A stretch of DNA of 8,647 nucleotides from CAZOMR01 sp964580655 (lineage in GTDB: Bacteria; RBG-13-61-14; CAZOMR01): the NCBI GenBank assembly GCA_964580655.1, contig CAZOMR010000142.1, positions 1 to 8,647 on the forward strand. The letters are read 5' to 3'. A model generated the notes under the pieces. The model made no database searches and was not told the origin of the DNA. It saw nothing but the letters and a program-made list of their open reading frames with translations. Shown in pieces: positions 1 to 7,085 of the stretch (the first letter of the stretch is position 1; each line of letters starts with the position of its first letter). Made by a program: the position numbers and the translations under genes.

Positions 1-153
1 CCGGAGTTATGCCTTAAAAATCCATGCCTCAGGGGGCTGGCACTCTGGAAGGTAATCTTTAGCCGGATGAACCTTATATATCTGGCTGAAAAGCAATTCA
101 GCATCAAGAGAAATCTCAAGAGATATTTGACAGGCAAGGCCATGATCTATTAA
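1..153 (+). CDS. Possible C-terminal tail of an unidentified upstream gene (partial)
   Basis: The first plus-strand frame is open from the window edge to a TAA at 151-153. It encodes about 50 residues rich in Lys and Arg with aromatic and aliphatic residues, ending in GKAMIY. The other two plus frames close quickly. I do not recognise a family. The stop lies one base before an ATG (155-157) that would be the natural start of the next gene, so a tight operon is plausible. The minus strand is also open here, as part of a long ORF opposite the next gene, which weakens the call. The stretch is too short to prove coding, and it could simply be the upstream region of the next gene. Confidence 0.35.
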   Translation, partial: PELCLKNPCLRGLALWKVIFSRMNLIYLAEKQFSIKRNLKRYLTGKAMIY

Positions 154-156
154 TAT
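127..156 (+). promoter_or_regulatory. Possible sigma70 promoter before the TIGR02265-like gene
   Basis: A perfect TTGACA (127-132) is followed after 18 bases by TAATAT (151-156), matching the -10 consensus at four of six positions. Transcription would begin near 163, downstream of ATG 155. If the promoter is real, it argues for a start inside the frame (GTG 229) rather than at ATG 155. The two models compete. The match could also be chance in an AT-rich stretch. Confidence 0.3.
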
Positions 157-228
157 GAAAAAGAAAACAGGGAAGGGGTTGTTCAGATAAGTCAAGGTAA
201 AGTCAAGGGAGTTCTGCTTATAGATTTT

Positions 229-774
229 GTGCGTATAATCCATGCCAATAAGGATCTCCCATGGGATAAATACTTGACCAGAGAGGATATGGACCTTGTC
301 CAGGGCAGGATCATGCCTTCCACCTGGTATCCCTTTGATGCTTTTGAAAGAATCGGTTATGCGGTGTTCAAACTGGTCGGCAAAGGGGATCTGAATACTG
401 CAAGGGTATTCGGAGCCTTCACCATGCAGGAGACCTATCACAAGGTTTACGAGAATGTGCTGTTCCAGGAAAAGGACCCGACAACAGTGCTTAAAAAGTT
501 CGTTACCCTGAGAAGACAATTTTTCAAATTCCAGGACACGGATATTGATCCCTTGAAGATGAAAGCGCTTGAAGAAAATAAGGTCAAGATGATCATCAAG
601 GCTCCAGAACCAAGCGAATACCTTGAACCTTATGCCAACCAGCTTGCCGGAGGGTTTGAAAAACTGCTGGAGATGGCCGGGGCTAAGGATGTTCAGGCCA
701 AGATACTCAAAATCCAGTCCGAGACCGAACCAACATCGGAAATTGAACTCACCTGGAGCAACCCTGAAGCTTAG
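229..774 (+). CDS. TIGR02265/V4R-like family protein, 5' end disturbed
   Basis: The open frame from GTG 229 gives 181 residues. They resemble the myxobacterial/deltaproteobacterial TIGR02265 (DUF2378)-like family, related in fold to V4R/heme-NO-binding-type domains. Visible hallmarks are a WYPFD motif (residues 33-37), a Gly-rich turn GKGD (51-54), a conserved-looking AGAKDV segment (150-155) and a C-terminal beta strand ending LTW (174-176). No signal peptide or membrane segment is visible, so it should be cytoplasmic. Function is unknown; related domains are often ligand or sensor modules. The GTG start looks too late. The same frame is open back to 154, and residues just before GTG (KVKGVLLIDF) resemble the conserved first strand/helix of the family. 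No ATG, GTG or TTG lies in that extension, but ATG 155 is one base out of frame across an A5 run. The family call rests on remembered motif patterns. Confidence 0.68.
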   Translation: MRIIHANKDLPWDKYLTREDMDLVQGRIMPSTWYPFDAFERIGYAVFKLVGKGDLNTARVFGAFTMQETYHKVYENVLFQEKDPTTVLKKFVTLRRQFFKFQDTDIDPLKMKALEENKVKMIIKAPEPSEYLEPYANQLAGGFEKLLEMAGAKDVQAKILKIQSETEPTSEIELTWSNPEA

Positions 775-784
775 AACCGAACTA

Positions 785-805
785 CGGGCTTTATTCCCGC
801 TTTTT
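785..805 (+). terminator. Weak candidate terminator in the convergent gap
   Basis: CGGG (785-788) can pair with CCCG (796-799) over a 7-base loop, followed by CTTTTT (800-805). It lies just past the plus-strand stop and overlaps the last codons of the convergent DciA-family gene. The stem is only 4 bp, so the call is weak. Its position in a 16-bp gap between convergent genes is the main support. Confidence 0.22.
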
Positions 806-1315
806 CCTTGTTTCCACCGAGGATATGGAACTCGCGATAAGATACCTTCTCACGCTTTCCCTCACGCCGGGGTCATTAATGTCTCGCACCTGGTCGTCAA
901 TCTTGGCAAGGACACCGGAGTCAATCACGGAGAGCCGCCCTGCCGCGTCTTCTTTCTGTTCGGCCTGCGTATTCCTGTCTGAATTCTGCATGGCTGAGAT
1001 GGCCCCGATCTGGAAACGGATGTCCCGCACTGTGCCTCGGCCCAGCTTCCGGTTGAGTTTCTTCTTGATCTCGGATTTCAAAAACTGCAACTCCTGCATC
1101 CAGGCAGAATCGCTTACGAACACCGTGAGGTATCCGCGCTGAATATTTTCCGGCCGGGTATGCAAGGCCACAGTTTGTCCCACCGAGTCTTCCCATACTG
1201 CGAATATCTTGTTCTCCTTTAAGCCCTGCCTCAACCTTTCTCTGCTTTCCTGGTCCAGTCCGCTTGATATTATGGTCTTTTCCAGGATTTTGCCGAGATG
1301 AACCGGGCCACGCAT
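791..1315 (-). CDS. dciA: DciA-family (DUF721) protein
   Basis: The 174-residue product carries the DUF721/DciA signature over residues 5-103. This includes W41, a V-G pair at 45-46, HTRP (52-55), a G-x-LTV strand (61-65), SAWMQEL (70-76) and IRF (99-101). DciA proteins are the replicative helicase (DnaB) loader or partner in most bacteria that lack DnaC, acting in the cytoplasm at replication initiation. Residues about 108-174 form a polar, probably partly helical extension beyond the core domain. The ATG is preceded by GGAG at 1322-1325 on this strand, at good spacing, which supports the start. The gap from the gamma-glutamyltransferase stop is 15 nt, so it should be co-transcribed. Family membership is clear. 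Whether this copy is the genome's main helicase loader is inferred. Confidence 0.86.
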   Translation of the reverse strand: MRGPVHLGKILEKTIISSGLDQESRERLRQGLKENKIFAVWEDSVGQTVALHTRPENIQRGYLTVFVSDSAWMQELQFLKSEIKKKLNRKLGRGTVRDIRFQIGAISAMQNSDRNTQAEQKEDAAGRLSVIDSGVLAKIDDQVRDINDPGVRESVRRYLIASSISSVETRKKRE

Positions 1316-1330
1316 GGCTTTCTCCAGCTT

Positions 1331-3070
1331 TTACTGTTCGCTTTTCACGATCACGCCTGCGGGCTCGCCTTCTCCGCGAGGGTCCGAGGCTCCGGCAAGC
1401 GTTCCATCAGGCAAGACCATGATGCCCTGGGCGTTACAGGGGATGAAGTAGCCCTTGACCTGGTGGCCCTTTTTCCTGAGTTTCATCCTTTCGAGCAATG
1501 GCAACCTGGAACTCTCCAGCAGAACCTGATCCGGAAGCCACTGATGATGAATGCGCGGCGCGTTATTTGCCTCCTGGATGTTCATTCCGAATTCAATGAC
1601 ATTAAGGATGATCTGTAGCACTGTGGTGATTATACGGGGCCCGCCCGGACTGCCGATAACCATGAATAATCTGCTGTCCTTGAAGATCAATGAAGGGCTC
1701 ATACTGCTGAGCGGTATCTTTCCGGGCGCGATGGCATTGGCCTCGCTCTGGATCAGGCCATAGACATTGGGCACGCCCGGGTCCGCGGCAAAGTCATCCA
1801 TCTCGTTGTTGAGAAGAACCCCGGTTCCTCTGACCACCACTCCGGAGCCGAATGGGGTGTTGATGGTCTGGGTGAGAGAGACCGCGGCCCCGTTGCCATC
1901 CACGACCGAGATATGCGTGGTGGATGGGCCTTCTTTTGCAAGGCCGAAGGTATTCTCAACCTCAAGGCTGGGCGTGGCTCGATCAAGCCGGATGGTTTTT
2001 CGCAAGGATTCCGCATACTTCTTTGAGAGGACTCTCTCAAGGGGCATATCATTGAATTCCGGGTCTCCCATGAACCTGGCCCGGTCGGCAAATGCCCTGC
2101 GCATTGCCTCGGCCAGGATGTGAACATATTCCGCAGAGTCAAAGCCCATAGAGTTGATGTCATAAGCCTCCAGCATGTTGAGCATCTCAATAACGTGGGT
2201 GCCGCCTGATGAAGGCGGTGGCATGGAAACAATGGAGTATCCACGGTAGGTGCCGACCACGGGCCTGCGCACACTTGGGCTGTAAGCCGCAAGGTCTTCC
2301 ATACGGATCAGACCGCCCCCATTCTTCATCTCGGCCTCTATTGTCTCTGCTATCCAGCCTTGGTAAAAGACCCCAGGGCCTCCCTCGGCAATGGCTTTAA
2401 GGCTACGGGCGAGGTCCATTTGATATAGGACCTGGCCCGGCCGGTGCGGCAGGCCGTGACAGAGGAATATGGAGTTTGCCTCCGGGTTTTTTCTGAGCTT
2501 GGCAAGGGAAATAAGCTCGGCCTGGTAAAGCTTATGGCTTACCGGAAACCCCTGTTCGGCAAACCGGATGGCCGGGGCCATGACCTCGGCAAGGGGCATG
2601 GTCCCGTATCGCTCCAGCGCGAGGGCCAGCCCGGCCACACACCCGGGCACCCCCGCGGCAAGATGCCCCTCGGTGCTTAGCCCTGGCACGACCTTGCCTT
2701 CACGCTTGTACATATCACGCGTGGCAGAAAGAGGCGCCCTCTCTCGGAAGTCTATGGCAACAATCTCATCATCGAATCCCGCACCAGGATAGATGAGCAT
2801 GAAACCTCCCCCGCCTATGCCGGAGCTATACGGCTCCACTACACCCAGGACAAAGGCCGTGGCAACAGCCGCATCCACTGCATTGCCGTGTTTTTGCAAA
2901 ATCTCTACTCCTGCCCGGCTGGCAAGGGCATGGGCAGAAACCACCATGCCTCCCCTGGCCAAAAAGGGCTCAACTCGCTTCTCCGCATAAACCTCGCAAA
3001 AAGGCAGGAATAAAAGAAGAGCAAGTATAAAAAATATATATTTTTTATACAGTTGCATTAATTTTATCAT
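1331..3070 (-). CDS. ggt: Gamma-glutamyltransferase (GGT), exported precursor
   Basis: The 579-residue proenzyme matches the family in length and motifs. Residues 9-29 form a Sec signal peptide (two Lys, hydrophobic core, VYA then Glu), so the enzyme is periplasmic or exported. By correspondence with E. coli GGT, the self-cleaving nucleophile is T384 of TTHISVVD, splitting a large subunit (about 30-383) from a small one (384-579). T402, N404, D426, S455, S456 and R109 match the E. coli substrate-binding residues T409, N411, D433, S462, S463 and R114. E423 replaces Q430, as I recall also occurs in Bacillus enzymes. The segment equivalent to the E. coli lid loop (about 431-442) is full length. 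It should hydrolyse or transfer the gamma-glutamyl group of glutathione and related compounds. The start lies 3 nt after the upstream stop with no clear Shine-Dalgarno, suggesting translational coupling. A second in-frame ATG lies four codons on. Confidence 0.96.
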   Translation of the reverse strand: MIKLMQLYKKYIFFILALLLFLPFCEVYAEKRVEPFLARGGMVVSAHALASRAGVEILQKHGNAVDAAVATAFVLGVVEPYSSGIGGGGFMLIYPGAGFDDEIVAIDFRERAPLSATRDMYKREGKVVPGLSTEGHLAAGVPGCVAGLALALERYGTMPLAEVMAPAIRFAEQGFPVSHKLYQAELISLAKLRKNPEANSIFLCHGLPHRPGQVLYQMDLARSLKAIAEGGPGVFYQGWIAETIEAEMKNGGGLIRMEDLAAYSPSVRRPVVGTYRGYSIVSMPPPSSGGTHVIEMLNMLEAYDINSMGFDSAEYVHILAEAMRRAFADRARFMGDPEFNDMPLERVLSKKYAESLRKTIRLDRATPSLEVENTFGLAKEGPSTTHISVVDGNGAAVSLTQTINTPFGSGVVVRGTGVLLNNEMDDFAADPGVPNVYGLIQSEANAIAPGKIPLSSMSPSLIFKDSRLFMVIGSPGGPRIITTVLQIILNVIEFGMNIQEANNAPRIHHQWLPDQVLLESSRLPLLERMKLRKKGHQVKGYFIPCNAQGIMVLPDGTLAGASDPRGEGEPAGVIVKSEQ

Positions 3071-3073
3071 GTG

Positions 3074-5227
3074 TTACTTTATGCTAAATTCGGTTTGTTT
3101 TGCACCGAGGTTCTGTGCTCTGTCAAAAGCCCTGACCGATATGGTATGGAGCCCTGGTTCCGGGATGGGCTCAAGAGCAAAGTCGAAACTTTCATGCTTT
3201 TCATCAAAGACCCGGTCTTGTGGCATGAAGAAGACCCAATCAGCGCCGTCAAGCGAGTATTCCAACCGGGTGATCTGGCTCATGCTGTCCTTTGCCTTTC
3301 CGCTGACCCTGCCTTTGGTGCTGACCTTGAGCTCCGTGATTTCCGGCCTGCGGTTGTCAATGAGAAAAGGATCGGATGCCCTCTGGCTCACGGACTCATC
3401 CCCTGGCTGGTTGGCCGTTGCATCCGAGGCTCTAACCTTGACCCGGTAGTATCCGTCCGGGATGGATTCCGTGTTCCATTCAAAGCGGGTCTTTACGAGC
3501 TCCTTTTTCAGGGGGAATGGTATCCACTGCTTTTTTCCTTCCGGCTTGTAAAAGAGTTCAAATGTGAGTTCATCTTTGTCCGGGTTTTCTACCTTCCAGA
3601 TGATGGTGCGCTTTGAGTTGGCCGAGGGCCCTTTTTTCGAGGCAGTCCCGCCCTGTGAGGAGTTATCCTTGGCATTGCCCGGCTTGCGGCCATTGACGCG
3701 CCCCGGTTTTTCTCCCGGGGCAAGCACCGTGACCTCCTTAATGTAGTGTGGCTGGTTAAGTATGGTGTAGGCCGCCCTGAAGGAAGAGAGCGGCTCATTG
3801 CTTCCCAGGGGCCAGCTTACCTTTATCTGAAGGTATCGGGCATCAGGGCTCTTGATCTGAAAAGGCTGCACAAGCCCGACCAGGTCCCATTTGGACCATG
3901 ACTCATCCGGGTCCGGAGTGTTTCCGGAGCGCGTGGCGAACTTGATTAACCGGGTCTCCGGCTCATGGCAGATTCTTCCCCATTGCGCGAGAAACCCCGC
4001 ATCAAAGACCTCGGAAAAATATGCCGCCACATTATCCGCTCTCTTTTCGCTTACCTTTTCTAGCGCGCCCGGCATGCCTGTGCCGATCCATAGCAGGCCA
4101 TCATTTTTCATCGCCAGGCTGAGCACCTGCTCGGGCTTGAAATCAAAAGCCACCTCATAGGCATTATCCTGTTTCTCTATCATGTAAACCTTTCCCTGCT
4201 GATCCGTGGCCGCATAGATGTTTCCTTTTGAATCAGCGGCCAGATCAAGGATCGCGGCCCCCTTCAAGGTGAGCAGATTCCTGATACCTTTTGACCCGCG
4301 GAACTTATATACCGCGCTGTTCAGTTTTCCAGGGATGCCCGGCCTGGAGGGTTTTTTCTTGACACCGGGCAATGACTCATCCTCATCCTCTTCTCCCTGC
4401 CCGTCTGCCGGCTTTGGTCCCTTGGACTTGATCGCAGGGGCCGCAGGGGCTCTCGGGCCGCGCACGCGCTGGCTGTTAACAGCAACAACAAAGACATCAT
4501 CACCAGGTATTGAAAGATCAATGACCCTTCGCACCTCGTCCTCGTCAAAAGCCTTCTCCACACGATAGTCCCCATTGGCTGAAATCTTGATCAGCATCCC
4601 GGGATTAGCCGTGCCCGCGTAAAGGATGCCGTTTTTCAGAACAAGGCACATTACATGCTCGGCTTTTGTATCCAGGAGTTCCTTGACATCTCTGTTTTCG
4701 TTTATCTCGATGATCTTGCCCTCCGGGCCTGTGCCTGCGATGAGTCCCCTTGATGGGTCATAGACCAGGCACCACACATAAGGTAGTTCCAGTTCCGCGA
4801 ATGAGGATACCTTTCCGGAGGTGTCCCGCTTGTAGATGACAGCATCGGGAATAGCGGAAAAGTAGACATTCCCCTTTGCGTCAGTGGCAAGTGCGGTCAC
4901 GGCTAACTTGCCTGTGTCGAATTCTTCGCTGAATTTTTTCCCCTGGAACCTGAGGAGTTTCCCCTGGTTTCCTGTAGCGATCAGCAGTGTCTCCGGGGAC
5001 AGCATGAGGATGTCCCAGATGCCATCGAACTCGGTTTCCCATTCCCTGGTCTCAAGTCCGGGGTGAATCTCGCCCCGTGAAGAGATCACCGCGAATTCCA
5101 TCTCCCCTTGATTGAATTCATCAAAGGAATTAACTTCAAAATACTGGCTGGTAACAGGGAGAGCTTGAAAGGGAATCAAGCCTGCGAGAAAAAGGATGAA
5201 TAGATATATATGTAAAGTTCTGATCAT
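3074..5227 (-). CDS. Secreted beta-propeller protein with C-terminal Ig/FnIII-like domains
   Basis: The 717-residue product has an N-terminal signal peptide (hydrophobic residues about 7-22). Residues about 65-393 contain repeated propeller blades with D-x-K/S-G-N-x-Y or similar turns and GTG/ATG-type strands: 68-94, 107-135, 149-176, 190-216, 234-252, 324-352 and 366-393. A charged low-complexity stretch (about 253-300, with an acidic EEDEDE run) interrupts the propeller after the fifth blade. A beta-sandwich domain follows (about 402-490, with SEVFDAG, SWSKW and ARYLQIKV), then a basic Gly/Ser/Lys linker (505-540), an FnIII-like domain (541-626, with IPDGYYRVKVRASD) and a last Ig-like domain (628-717). 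No catalytic motif is evident; binding or scaffolding is inferred. GGAG at 5236-5239 lies 8 nt before the ATG, inside the 17-nt gap after the S55 gene. I recognise the architecture but no named protein. Confidence 0.85.
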   Translation of the reverse strand: MIRTLHIYLFILFLAGLIPFQALPVTSQYFEVNSFDEFNQGEMEFAVISSRGEIHPGLETREWETEFDGIWDILMLSPETLLIATGNQGKLLRFQGKKFSEEFDTGKLAVTALATDAKGNVYFSAIPDAVIYKRDTSGKVSSFAELELPYVWCLVYDPSRGLIAGTGPEGKIIEINENRDVKELLDTKAEHVMCLVLKNGILYAGTANPGMLIKISANGDYRVEKAFDEDEVRRVIDLSIPGDDVFVVAVNSQRVRGPRAPAAPAIKSKGPKPADGQGEEDEDESLPGVKKKPSRPGIPGKLNSAVYKFRGSKGIRNLLTLKGAAILDLAADSKGNIYAATDQQGKVYMIEKQDNAYEVAFDFKPEQVLSLAMKNDGLLWIGTGMPGALEKVSEKRADNVAAYFSEVFDAGFLAQWGRICHEPETRLIKFATRSGNTPDPDESWSKWDLVGLVQPFQIKSPDARYLQIKVSWPLGSNEPLSSFRAAYTILNQPHYIKEVTVLAPGEKPGRVNGRKPGNAKDNSSQGGTASKKGPSANSKRTIIWKVENPDKDELTFELFYKPEGKKQWIPFPLKKELVKTRFEWNTESIPDGYYRVKVRASDATANQPGDESVSQRASDPFLIDNRRPEITELKVSTKGRVSGKAKDSMSQITRLEYSLDGADWVFFMPQDRVFDEKHESFDFALEPIPEPGLHTISVRAFDRAQNLGAKQTEFSIK

Positions 5228-5235
5228 GGTTTATA

Positions 5236-5239
5236 CTCC
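5236..5239 (-). promoter_or_regulatory. Shine-Dalgarno site of the 717-residue propeller gene
   Basis: GGAG on the minus strand lies 8 nt before ATG 5227-5225. It fits wholly within the 17-nt gap after the S55 stop codon and fixes the propeller start. It contrasts with the SD-less starts inside the duplicated promoter cassettes. Confidence 0.6.
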
Positions 5240-5244
5240 GTTTT

Positions 5245-6915
5245 TCATCTGGATTTTGGTGGAAGCACTCGAAGATTAAGTCGTGTCTTTCCAAGCACGA
5301 TGTATGGCACCTCTTTCACCTGATAGTTCAATTCCCGGGTTGGCCTCGCCAGGTTACTGCTCGGGGGGCTGAATGTGGCGGCCATGCTCGGGGGCAGTTT
5401 GTGCAGACGCGTTCCATTGTAGTCGAGGGCCTGGCCCTTGACCGGGTAGGTGGCGACCAGGGAGCGTGTGGGGAGTATTTTTTTCAAGGCCGCTATCAAG
5501 TCCTCTACACTCTGCGGAGGAGCCACATCCGGTGCCACTGATCCTCCTCCAGCGATCTGGAGCCTGATCAAACCTCTCGCATATTCTGGAACCGGGATCA
5601 AGACGACCTCCTTGGTCTCCGGCCTGTTGTAAGGCCTGAGGATCACATGAATCTCTGCATCCTCGCCAGCATGCACCTCCTGGCTTTTGACCCAGGCCGA
5701 GGTGATGGTCGCGACCTCAAGCTCCGGGCTGATCTCAATCTTCATGTTCACGCTTTTGAGATGGGCGTATTCAAAAGGATTCATGAGCAGAAGCTGGATC
5801 GGCTCAAGGAACTGGCTGGAGAAGGTGTTGGACATGGTGTAATAGGTGTCCTCGTAGGTGATTGCAGGATACCTCTCCAGTTGGAATTCTGTTTTCACCT
5901 TGATCGTGCTTGGTTCAGACGTGGGGCCTGCGTGTGCGATTACCTGAAAGAGCAGGGATCGGAGCAGGGGGTAGGTGAGAATCTGGTGCGAGATGATGTC
6001 AAAATGATATTGATGTGATGCCCCCAGTGCCTGATTGTTCACCTGAAGCTCGTAGGGCACTGTTTCCGCGCTTGCTCCCAGCCGGCCGAATATTCCTACA
6101 AGAAGGTCCTGCTCAAGCGCGCCGATGGTTTTAATCGGGGAAGCCACTTTGAAGGAAAGGTGCTGGCTTGCCACGATGGTATGGATCTTGGCGCTTGTAA
6201 GCGGCACGCTCAGCTTGCCCCCGTTAAGGAATGAGTGGCCGAACGCGATCACAGTGTCTCCCTGCAAAAAGCTGACTGTTCCCACCGCAGTCACATCCAC
6301 ATCCCCGGACACGAGTTGAGCGCCTATTGCGCTACCGGGCTTGAGTTTCGGCGATTCCAGCATGCCCGAGGCTGACCCGCCCGGCACAGGCACAAGGTGG
6401 TAAGGCTTGAGAGATTCTTCCAGCTCCTCAAGCATGCCGGGGTTCGCGCCGGAAACCACGAGAGGGGTGGAGATGGGGACAAGTCCGCTCGCCGAGGCGC
6501 GGGAAGATGCGCTGAGAGGTATCGTGGAAGGGCTTCGGGCCTCGGCCAGCATGTTCTCGATCGGGGTTACTCCTGCGATCGGGTCCTGACTATATGCCCA
6601 TGTAAATGCGATGGCCCCGGCCAGACGGTTGTCCAGGTAGACCGGACTTCCGCTCATGCCTGCCACGACCCTGAATTTCTCCAGGCCGTGGCCCCAACAG
6701 CGGATCAGGATCACATCACGCTGAGGCATCACATTGTGCAGGACATCAATCACTTCTAATTCAAATTTCTCCGGCTCTACCCCCTTGAAGACTGTCTTGC
6801 CATACCCTTTCATGCCAGCCTGGATTTCACTGACCGGGATAATGTCCTGTGCCAGGGCCGCAAGCGCGAGTGCCATGGTGAAAGGAACGAAAAAAAATGT
6901 CAGTCTCCGGTTCAT
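5245..6915 (-). CDS. SpoIVB-type (peptidase S55) secreted serine peptidase-like protein
   Basis: From ATG 6915 the product has 556 residues. An upstream in-frame ATG (6942) would add nine, but the later start puts a clean signal peptide first (MNRR, then a hydrophobic stretch to ALAALA, residue 22). The mature N-terminus reads IPVSEIQAGMKGYGKTVF, followed by a Ser segment GMSGSPVY (residues 86-93; nucleophile candidate S88) and DPIAGVTPIE (111-120). A second segment, about 210-280, has GTVSF, IAFGHSF (H227) and GIFGRLG, resembling the His half of SpoIVB. Residues beyond about 280 look like beta-rich accessory domains. S55 enzymes are PA-clan serine proteases; SpoIVB triggers sporulation signalling, but nothing here implies sporulation. 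The order of the two halves is reversed relative to SpoIVB, and no Asp aligns clearly. Its start overlaps the stop of a 30-codon ORF (ATGA). Proteolytic activity is inferred, not certain. Confidence 0.85.
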   Translation of the reverse strand: MNRRLTFFFVPFTMALALAALAQDIIPVSEIQAGMKGYGKTVFKGVEPEKFELEVIDVLHNVMPQRDVILIRCWGHGLEKFRVVAGMSGSPVYLDNRLAGAIAFTWAYSQDPIAGVTPIENMLAEARSPSTIPLSASSRASASGLVPISTPLVVSGANPGMLEELEESLKPYHLVPVPGGSASGMLESPKLKPGSAIGAQLVSGDVDVTAVGTVSFLQGDTVIAFGHSFLNGGKLSVPLTSAKIHTIVASQHLSFKVASPIKTIGALEQDLLVGIFGRLGASAETVPYELQVNNQALGASHQYHFDIISHQILTYPLLRSLLFQVIAHAGPTSEPSTIKVKTEFQLERYPAITYEDTYYTMSNTFSSQFLEPIQLLLMNPFEYAHLKSVNMKIEISPELEVATITSAWVKSQEVHAGEDAEIHVILRPYNRPETKEVVLIPVPEYARGLIRLQIAGGGSVAPDVAPPQSVEDLIAALKKILPTRSLVATYPVKGQALDYNGTRLHKLPPSMAATFSPPSSNLARPTRELNYQVKEVPYIVLGKTRLNLRVLPPKSR

Positions 6916-7004
6916 TTCTGCTTCTTTCCCGGACCTGCGCATGCGCCGGGCAGAATCAGAACTCCTGCCACAGACCGGGGCACGGAATTTTTGTGCAAGG
7001 CCAT
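6912..7004 (-). CDS. 30-residue ORF with lipoprotein-like signal peptide; leader or remnant
   Basis: ATG 7004-7002 opens a 30-codon frame, too short for most gene callers, ending at TGA 6914-6912. Its first ten residues, MALHKNSVPR, differ at one position from the propeller lipoprotein's MALRKNSVPR. A hydrophobic stretch and PGACA (19-23) follow, matching the other gene's IGACA. The mature part would be only CAGPGKKQK. The stop overlaps the S55 ATG as ATGA, the classic arrangement for translational coupling. The lipobox has Pro at -3, which is unfavourable. It may be a tiny lipoprotein, a coupling leader for the S55 gene, or the stub of a duplicated lipoprotein gene. The promoter and ATG are intact, so translation is plausible. 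Confidence 0.45.
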   Translation of the reverse strand: MALHKNSVPRSVAGVLILPGACAGPGKKQK

Positions 7005-7048
7005 TTTGGTATGAACTAATCTATGAGAAATATTCAGAAAAGTCAAGA
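6979..7048 (-). repeat. Direct repeat, copy A (promoter plus signal-peptide start)
   Basis: This 70-bp stretch matches 8548-8617 at 68 positions, with mismatches at 6994 and 6999. The 49 bases 7000-7048 are identical. On the minus strand it runs from two bases before the -35 box through the promoter, short leader, ATG and nine further codons. Similarity fades beyond but continues at protein level in the signal peptide. Confidence 0.95.
7018..7046 (-). promoter_or_regulatory. Promoter copy A, before the 30-codon ORF and S55 operon
   Basis: On the minus strand TTGACT (7046-7041) is followed by a 17-base spacer and TAGATT (7023-7018), matching the sigma70 consensus at five and four of six positions. 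ATG 7004 lies 13 bases after the -10 box, so the 5' leader would be only about 5-8 nt with no Shine-Dalgarno. It probably drives the S55, propeller, ggt and DciA genes, whether or not there is read-through from the lipoprotein gene. Confidence 0.6.
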
Positions 7049-7085
7049 CTATCAGTGTATCTCCTGATGTTGGAAAATCATGTCT

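Noticed and set aside
190..208. Two AGTCAAGG copies 11 bases apart
   Set aside because: The repeat is short, lies inside the extended coding frame and has no known operator match; likely chance.
7..519. 170-codon minus-strand open frame opposite the TIGR02265-like gene
   Set aside because: Its product shows no recognisable domain, while the opposite strand carries WYPFD, AGAKDV and a consistent fold pattern; treated as an antisense shadow.
3071..3616. 181-codon plus-strand open frame inside the 717-residue gene
   Set aside because: It is antisense to a gene with clear domains and has no recognisable family motifs; a shadow of the opposite coding strand.
6916..6942. Upstream ATG adding nine residues to the S55 protein
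   Set aside because: The nine residues (RRSGKEAE and Met) precede an otherwise complete signal peptide, and the later ATG forms the ATGA overlap with the short ORF.
7051..7068. Hairpin ATCAG/CTGAT between the lipoprotein stop and promoter A
   Set aside because: The stem is only 5 bp and AT-balanced with no following T-tract, so it is not a convincing terminator; read-through cannot be excluded.
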